A stretch of DNA of 64,000 nt from Burkholderiales bacterium. Its GTDB lineage: Bacteria; Pseudomonadota; Gammaproteobacteria; Burkholderiales; Usitatibacteraceae. The notes under the pieces are model-generated. The model was given only the letters and a program-made list of their open reading frames with translations, searched no databases and was not told where the DNA came from. Positions within the stretch are counted from its first letter, which is position 1; every line of letters begins with the position of its first letter. The position numbers were made by a program, and so were the translations under genes. Where the stretch lies: positions 38,507-102,506 of the forward strand of contig JAHCAK010000009.1 in the NCBI GenBank assembly GCA_019634955.1. Direction: 5' to 3'. Positions 59,409 through 64,000 of this stretch are shown piece by piece.

Positions 59409-59954
59409 TCAGCCCGGTCCGGCGGACGGGGCCACGCCGACGGCGCGCGCCAGCTCGTCGACCTGGGCCGGGGTCACCGGGTCGCGCCAAGTGCGCTCCA
59501 CCTTGCCCCAGGCGTCCACGAGGACGACCTGCTTGCGCGCGAACTTCATGAAGCCCAGGTTCACGAGCGCCCCGTAGGCGCGGGCCGCCTTGCCGGCCGG
59601 GTCGCAGAGGACGCGGACGCCGGGCGCGTGCGCCTGCGCGTAGGCCCGGGCGGCCGGCGGCTCGCCCACGACCACGGCCCAGAGCGCCACCCCGGACGAG
59701 GCGATGGCGGGCGCGACGGCCGCCACCCGTTCGACGACGGCCACGCACTCGGGCGTCTCGTCCTGCGGGTGGAAGACGAGGGCCACGCGCGCGCCGCGCG
59801 CCGCCGCGAGGGTCTGGCGGCCCCCGTCGAGATCCTCGAGGGCGAACTCGGGCGCCGGCGCCCCCCGCTTCGGGGGCTCGCCGGACTGCGCGAAGCCGAG
59901 CCATGCGACGATGGCGACGGCGAGGACGACCATGACGGCCAGTACGATTTCCAT
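59409..59954 (-). CDS. membrane-anchored peroxiredoxin-like (AhpC/TSA-type) protein
   Basis: 181-aa thioredoxin-fold protein. An N-terminal membrane helix ([21 protein letters not shown]) is followed by a redoxin domain: [15 protein letters not shown], then [19 protein letters not shown] where the TPEC cysteine is at the peroxidatic position of Bcp/AhpC proteins, and later [27 protein letters not shown]. It lacks an obvious resolving cysteine in the usual BCP place. ATG 59954 starts 85 bp from the divergent aminotransferase gene. Likely reduces peroxides at the inner membrane; a thiol-disulfide role is possible. Confidence 0.78.
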   Translation of the reverse strand: MEIVLAVMVVLAVAIVAWLGFAQSGEPPKRGAPAPEFALEDLDGGRQTLAAARGARVALVFHPQDETPECVAVVERVAAVAPAIASSGVALWAVVVGEPPAARAYAQAHAPGVRVLCDPAGKAARAYGALVNLGFMKFARKQVVLVDAWGKVERTWRDPVTPAQVDELARAVGVAPSAGPG

Positions 59955-60039
59955 GGGCAGGGGGGGCAGTTGGGCGCCCGGCAGTGTAGCAGCGGGGCGT
60001 CCGGCCGCGCCGGGCGGTGCTATCCTTGCGCCACTTCCC

Positions 60040-61380
60040 ATGAGCCACATCCTGCACCGCAACCTGCGCGCCACCCTGCCCCACGCGGTCTCCGCGAAGG
60101 GGCTGCGCATCACCGACCGGGAAGGGCGCGAGTACATCGACGCCTGCGGCGGCGCGGCTGTCTCCTGCCTCGGCCACGGCCACCCGGACGTGCTCGCCGC
60201 GATGCACGCGCAGATCGACCGCATCGCCTACGCGCACACCAGCTTCTTCACCACCGACGTGGCCGAGGAGCTCGCCGACACGCTGGTGGCCGACGCGCCC
60301 GCGGGGATGTCGCACGTCTACCTCGTCTCCGGCGGCTCCGAGGCCATGGAGGCCTCCCTCAAGCTTGCGCGCCAGTACTTCGTCGAGCGCGGCGAGCCCG
60401 GGCGCAGCGTCTTCATCGGGCGCCGCCAGAGCTACCACGGCAACACGCTGGGCGCCCTCGCCGTCGGCGGCAACGAATGGCGCCGCCGCCAGTTCGCGCC
60501 GCTGCTCATCGACGTGGCGCGCGTCTCGCCTTGCTACGAGTACCGCGACCGCCGCGAGGGCGAGTCGCCCGAGGCCTACAGCGAGCGCCTCGCCCTGGAA
60601 CTCGAGTCGAAGATCGCCGAGGTCGGCCCGCAGCGCGTCATCGCCTTCGTGGCCGAGACGGTGGTCGGCGCCACGGCCGGCGCCGTGCCGCCCACGCCCG
60701 GCTACTTCCGGCGGGTGCGCGAGATCTGCGACCGCCACGGCATCCTGCTCGTCGCCGACGAGGTGATGTGCGGCATGGGCCGCACCGGCACGCTGCACGC
60801 CGTCGAGCAGGAAGGGATCGTCCCCGACCTCATGGCCATCGCGAAGGGCCTGGGCGGCGGCTACCAGCCGGTGGGTGCGGTGCTGGTGCACGGCCGCATC
60901 ATGGAGGCCCTGCGCGCCGGCAGCGGCCTGTTCCAGCACGGCCACACCTACATCGGCCACCCGGTGGGCGCGGCCGCGGCGCTCGCGGTGCAGAAGGTCA
61001 TCAAGCGCGACAACCTCCTCGCCGCCGTGCGCGAGCGCGCGCCGCACTTCGAGCGGCGCCTGCGCGAGGCCCTGGGCGGCCACCCGCACGTGGGCGACAT
61101 CCGCGGGCGCGGCTTCTTCCGCGGCGTGGAGCTCGTCCTGGACCGCGCCACGAAGAGGCCCTTCGACCCCGCGCTCAAGGTGAACGCGCGCATCAAGGCC
61201 GCGGCGCTCGAGCGCGGCCTCATGGTCTACCCCATGGGCGGCACGATCGACGGCGTGAACGGCGACCACGTGCTGCTCGCGCCCCCCTTCATCGCCACGG
61301 AGGCCGACCTCGACGAGATCGTCGGGCGGCTGGCCGGGGCCATCGAGACCGGCACCGCGGCCCTCCGGCGCGCGGCGTAG
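60040..61380 (+). CDS. class III PLP-dependent aminotransferase
   Basis: 446-aa fold-type I aminotransferase moving an amino group from an omega- or alpha-amino donor to a 2-oxo acid. PLP lysine is Lys269 in [17 protein letters not shown]; the cofactor Asp is in [32 protein letters not shown] and [13 protein letters not shown] are the phosphate-binding segments. The start ATG lies 13 bp after a TATCCT -10-like box with no Shine-Dalgarno, so its leader would be very short. It is followed by a TAXI-TRAP transporter 35 bp away, which may import its substrate. Substrate not identifiable from sequence. Confidence 0.9.
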   Translation: MSHILHRNLRATLPHAVSAKGLRITDREGREYIDACGGAAVSCLGHGHPDVLAAMHAQIDRIAYAHTSFFTTDVAEELADTLVADAPAGMSHVYLVSGGSEAMEASLKLARQYFVERGEPGRSVFIGRRQSYHGNTLGALAVGGNEWRRRQFAPLLIDVARVSPCYEYRDRREGESPEAYSERLALELESKIAEVGPQRVIAFVAETVVGATAGAVPPTPGYFRRVREICDRHGILLVADEVMCGMGRTGTLHAVEQEGIVPDLMAIAKGLGGGYQPVGAVLVHGRIMEALRAGSGLFQHGHTYIGHPVGAAAALAVQKVIKRDNLLAAVRERAPHFERRLREALGGHPHVGDIRGRGFFRGVELVLDRATKRPFDPALKVNARIKAAALERGLMVYPMGGTIDGVNGDHVLLAPPFIATEADLDEIVGRLAGAIETGTAALRRAA

Positions 61381-61415
61381 GTATGGCAAACCGACCCACC
61401 AAGAGGAGTTCAACA

Positions 61416-62384
61416 ATGAAGCGACTCACCCTCGGCATCGCCTTCGCCGTGGCCGCGGCCTTCGCCGGCCCCGACGCGGCCGCGCAGCAGAAGTTCCTGA
61501 CCATCGGCACCGGCGGCGTCACCGGCGTGTACTACGCCGCGGGCGGCGCCATCTGCCGCCTCGTGAACAAGGACCGCGCCAAGCACGGCATCCGCTGCTC
61601 GGTGGAGTCCACCGGCGGCTCCGTGTTCAACATCAACACGATCAAGGCGGGCGAGCTCGACCTCGGCGTCTCCCAGTCGGACGTGATGTACAACGCCGTC
61701 AAGGGCGAGAAGCAGTTCAAGGACGCCGGCGCCTACGGCGACCTGCGCGCCGTGATGTCGCTGCACCCGGAGCCCTTCACCGTCGTCGCGCGCAAGGAGG
61801 CCAACATCCGGACCTTCGCCGACTTCAAGGGCAAGAAGTTCAACGTGGGCAACCCCGGCTCCGGAACGCGCGCCTCGATGGAGGAGATCCTCGGCGCCAT
61901 GGGCTGGAAGATGTCGGACTTCGCCCTCGCCTCCGAGCTCAAGGCCGACGAGCACGGCCCGGCGCTCTGCGACGGCAAGATCGACGGCTTCTTCTACGCC
62001 GTGGGCCACCCGTCCGCCAACATCCAGGACCCGACCACGACCTGCGGCGCGAAGCTGGTGCCGCTCACGGGCGCCTACGTGGACAAGCTCGTGAATCAGT
62101 GGCCCTTCTACGCGAAGGTCACGATCCCGGCGGGCCTCTACCCCAACAACCCGCAGGCCACCGACACCTTCGGCGTGCTGGCCACGCTCGTGAGCTCGTC
62201 CAAGGTCCCGGCCGACAACGTCTACGCGGTCGTGAAGGCGGTCTTCGACAACTTCGAGGAGTTCAAGAAGCTGCACCCGGCGCTCGCGCACCTGAAGCCC
62301 GAGGACATGGTGAAGAACGGCCTCTCCGCCCCGCTGCACGACGGCGCGGCGCGCTACTACAAGGAAAAGGGCTGGATCAAGTGA
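61416..62384 (+). CDS. TAXI-family TRAP transporter solute-binding protein
   Basis: 322-aa periplasmic receptor with a signal peptide ([19 protein letters not shown], cut near AAAQ). The family opening [21 protein letters not shown], the [20 protein letters not shown] segment, [15 protein letters not shown] and the [15 protein letters not shown] segment are all characteristic of TAXI proteins. It captures a carboxylate or amino acid for the fused permease downstream. GAGGAG precedes the ATG. A strong hairpin separates it from the permease gene. Confidence 0.93.
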   Translation: MKRLTLGIAFAVAAAFAGPDAAAQQKFLTIGTGGVTGVYYAAGGAICRLVNKDRAKHGIRCSVESTGGSVFNINTIKAGELDLGVSQSDVMYNAVKGEKQFKDAGAYGDLRAVMSLHPEPFTVVARKEANIRTFADFKGKKFNVGNPGSGTRASMEEILGAMGWKMSDFALASELKADEHGPALCDGKIDGFFYAVGHPSANIQDPTTTCGAKLVPLTGAYVDKLVNQWPFYAKVTIPAGLYPNNPQATDTFGVLATLVSSSKVPADNVYAVVKAVFDNFEEFKKLHPALAHLKPEDMVKNGLSAPLHDGAARYYKEKGWIK

Positions 62385-62422
62385 AGCCCGCCCGGCTCGC
62401 GCCGGGATGACCGCAGCACCCT

Positions 62423-62457
62423 GACGGGGTGGGCTCGCGCCCGCCCCGTCTTCGTTT
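62423..62457 (+). terminator. hairpin between TRAP receptor and permease genes (attenuator candidate)
   Basis: 12-bp arms GACGGGGTGGGC (62423-62434) and GCCCGCCCCGTC (62439-62450), one T-G mismatch, loop TCGC, followed by TTCGTTT. It lies in the 86-bp gap inside the operon. Partial termination here would make more binding protein than permease, as such transporters need. Confidence 0.7.
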
Positions 62458-62470
62458 GAAGGGAGGAGCC

Positions 62471-64000
62471 GTGGAAGAACAACAGAAGAAGCCGGTCGAG
62501 CCGAGCGCCGAACTCCAGCAGCTGGTGGCCGATGCGGACACGGGGGGCCGGGAGGCGAGCGGCGCGGTGGCGAAGCTCATCTTCGTGGTCGCCGTCGGCT
62601 GGTCGCTCTTCCAGCTCTGGTACGCATCCCCCCTGCCCTTCACGCTGGGCTGGGGCATCCTCAACGACACCGAGGCGCGGTCGCTGCACCTGGGCATCGC
62701 GCTCTTCCTCGGCTACCTGTGCTACCCGGCCTTCAAGAGCCGGGGCCGGGCGGGCGTGCCGTGGTACGACTGGATCCTCGCGGTGGTGGCCGCCTTCGCC
62801 GGCGCCTACTTCCTGCTCTTCTACGCGGATCTCGCCACGCGCCCCGGCAAGCCCAACCTGCAGGACATCGTCGTGGCCTGCACGGGCCTCGTGCTGCTGC
62901 TGGAGGCCACGCGCCGCGCCGTGGGCACGCCGATGACGGTGCTCGCGATCCTGTTCCTCGTCTACATCCTCTTCGGCCAGCACATGCCGGAGGTGCTCTC
63001 GCACAAGGGGGCCTCGCTCGAGCGCATGCTTTCGCACCAGTGGCTCACGACCGAGGGCGTCTACGGCGTGGCCCTCGGCGTCTCGTCGTCGTTCATCTTC
63101 ATCTACGTGCTCTTCGGCGCGCTGCTGGATCGCGCCGGCGCCGGCAACTACATGATGCAGGTCTCGATGGCGCTGCTGGGCCACATGCGCGGCGGGCCCG
63201 CCAAGGTGGCCGTGGTGTCCTCGGGCCTGAACGGCCTCATCTCCGGCTCCTCGGTCTCCAACGTCGTCTCCGGCGGCATCTTCACCATCCCGCTCATGAA
63301 GAAGGCGGGATACGGCGGGGTCAAGGCCGGCGCCATCGAGACGATGAGCTCCGTGAACGGCCAGATCATGCCGCCGGTGATGGGCGCGGCCGCCTTCCTG
63401 ATGGTCGAGTACGTGGGCCTCTCCTACGCCGAGATCTGCAAGCACGCGTTCCTGCCGGCCACGCTCTCCTACATCTCGCTCTTCTACATCGTCCACCTCG
63501 AGGCGCTGAAGCTGGGGCTGGAGCCCTTCGCGCCGGGACGCGCGCGCGGCGCGCGCGAGCGCATCACGGGGTGGGGCCTCGGGCTTTCGGGGACGATCGC
63601 CGTGCTCTGCGGGATCTACTTCGTGGCCGAGGCGGCCAAGCGCATGCTCGGGGAGGCGGCGCCGTGGGTGCTCGGGTTCCTGCTCGCCGCGCTCTACGTG
63701 GGCTGCCTGCGCATCGCCGCGCGCTGCCCGGACCTGCCGCAGGACATCGACGTGAAGAACCCGGTGCTGCCGGAGACCTGGCCCACCGTGAAGGCGGGCC
63801 TGCACTTCCTCATCCCCTTCGGGATGCTCATCTGGTGCCTCATGATCGAGGAGCTCTCGCCCGCGCTTTCGGCGTTCTGGGCGACCACGACGCTGCTCGT
63901 CCTGATGGTCACGCAGCGCCCGCTCACGGAGTTCTTCCGCGGCCGCCCCATCGCCATGCGCGAGGTGAACGACGGCGTGCGCGAAGTGTTCCTCGGCTTC
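62471..64000 (+). CDS. TRAP transporter fused permease (4TM/12TM), C-terminus off the right edge
   Basis: 510 codons of a large inner-membrane Na+-dependent transporter subunit; the family is usually 650-750 aa, so roughly the last quarter is missing. GTG 62471 follows GGGAGGAG. The N-terminal third is the small-subunit (DctQ-like) part; from about residue 195 comes the large (DctM-like) part with GLNGLISGSSVSNVVSGGIFTIP and KKAGYGGVKAGAIETMSSVNGQIMPPVMGAAAFLM (seen as NGQIMPPVMGAAAFLM), the TRAP substrate/ion-site region. It works with the TAXI receptor just upstream. Confidence 0.92.
   Translation, partial: MEEQQKKPVEPSAELQQLVADADTGGREASGAVAKLIFVVAVGWSLFQLWYASPLPFTLGWGILNDTEARSLHLGIALFLGYLCYPAFKSRGRAGVPWYDWILAVVAAFAGAYFLLFYADLATRPGKPNLQDIVVACTGLVLLLEATRRAVGTPMTVLAILFLVYILFGQHMPEVLSHKGASLERMLSHQWLTTEGVYGVALGVSSSFIFIYVLFGALLDRAGAGNYMMQVSMALLGHMRGGPAKVAVVSSGLNGLISGSSVSNVVSGGIFTIPLMKKAGYGGVKAGAIETMSSVNGQIMPPVMGAAAFLMVEYVGLSYAEICKHAFLPATLSYISLFYIVHLEALKLGLEPFAPGRARGARERITGWGLGLSGTIAVLCGIYFVAEAAKRMLGEAAPWVLGFLLAALYVGCLRIAARCPDLPQDIDVKNPVLPETWPTVKAGLHFLIPFGMLIWCLMIEELSPALSAFWATTTLLVLMVTQRPLTEFFRGRPIAMREVNDGVREVFLGF

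Overview
The window reads as one contiguous piece of a high-GC betaproteobacterial chromosome. The gene order sdhC-sdhD-sdhA-sdhB-sdhE-gltA-sucA-sucB-lpdA, next to a GntR regulator and a 2-methylcitrate (prp) operon, is typical of Betaproteobacteria. I cannot name the genus from sequence alone. There is no rRNA, CRISPR array, integrase or transposase. The only RNA gene seen is a tRNA-Ser(CGA).

Region 1 (1-32.5 kb) is mainly central carbon metabolism. On the minus strand, 10738 to the left edge, lies an apparent operon for succinate dehydrogenase, its FAD assembly factor SdhE, citrate synthase and the 2-oxoglutarate dehydrogenase complex. A GntR/UTRA regulator (10912-11646) faces a plus-strand operon of two citrate-lyase-like CoA-ester lyases around a double MaoC dehydratase, then prpB, prpC, prpD, a small lipoprotein, aconitase A and a CbiM-like permease. 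Malate dehydrogenase lies at 31.5-32.5 kb. Between them are an MFS exporter behind a structured leader, a small sigma-factor operon, and a sulfur-compound respiration cluster: an ArsR regulator, a Tat-exported molybdopterin oxidoreductase, a four-cluster ferredoxin, an NrfD-type quinol subunit and a two-gene YeeE/YedE transporter.

Region 2 (33.8-58.2 kb) is the unusual part. It is a 24-kb minus-strand locus of four genes built almost wholly from DUF11/DUF7933-like immunoglobulin-fold domains: a 174-aa periplasmic protein, a 910-aa secreted protein, a 2259-aa protein ending in a large outer-membrane beta-barrel, and a giant product of about 4696 aa with a Gly-rich head and some 27 tandem repeats of about 130 aa. 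The giant frame is broken by a single one-base frameshift near 38027. I infer a cell-surface fibre or adhesin system with its own outer-membrane anchor.

Region 3 (58.3-64 kb) holds a CerR-type TetR regulator, tRNA-Ser(CGA), a membrane-anchored peroxiredoxin-like protein, a class III aminotransferase, and a TAXI-type TRAP transporter whose permease runs off the right edge.

Three non-coding elements share one design: a 140-161 bp long inverted repeat whose arms are short purine-rich tandem units, each 8-25 bp downstream of a stop codon (1241-1401, 16903-17058, 32683-32822). They are the best candidate here for an undescribed DNA or RNA element. Coordinates of domains inside proteins are approximate. 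No database search was possible.
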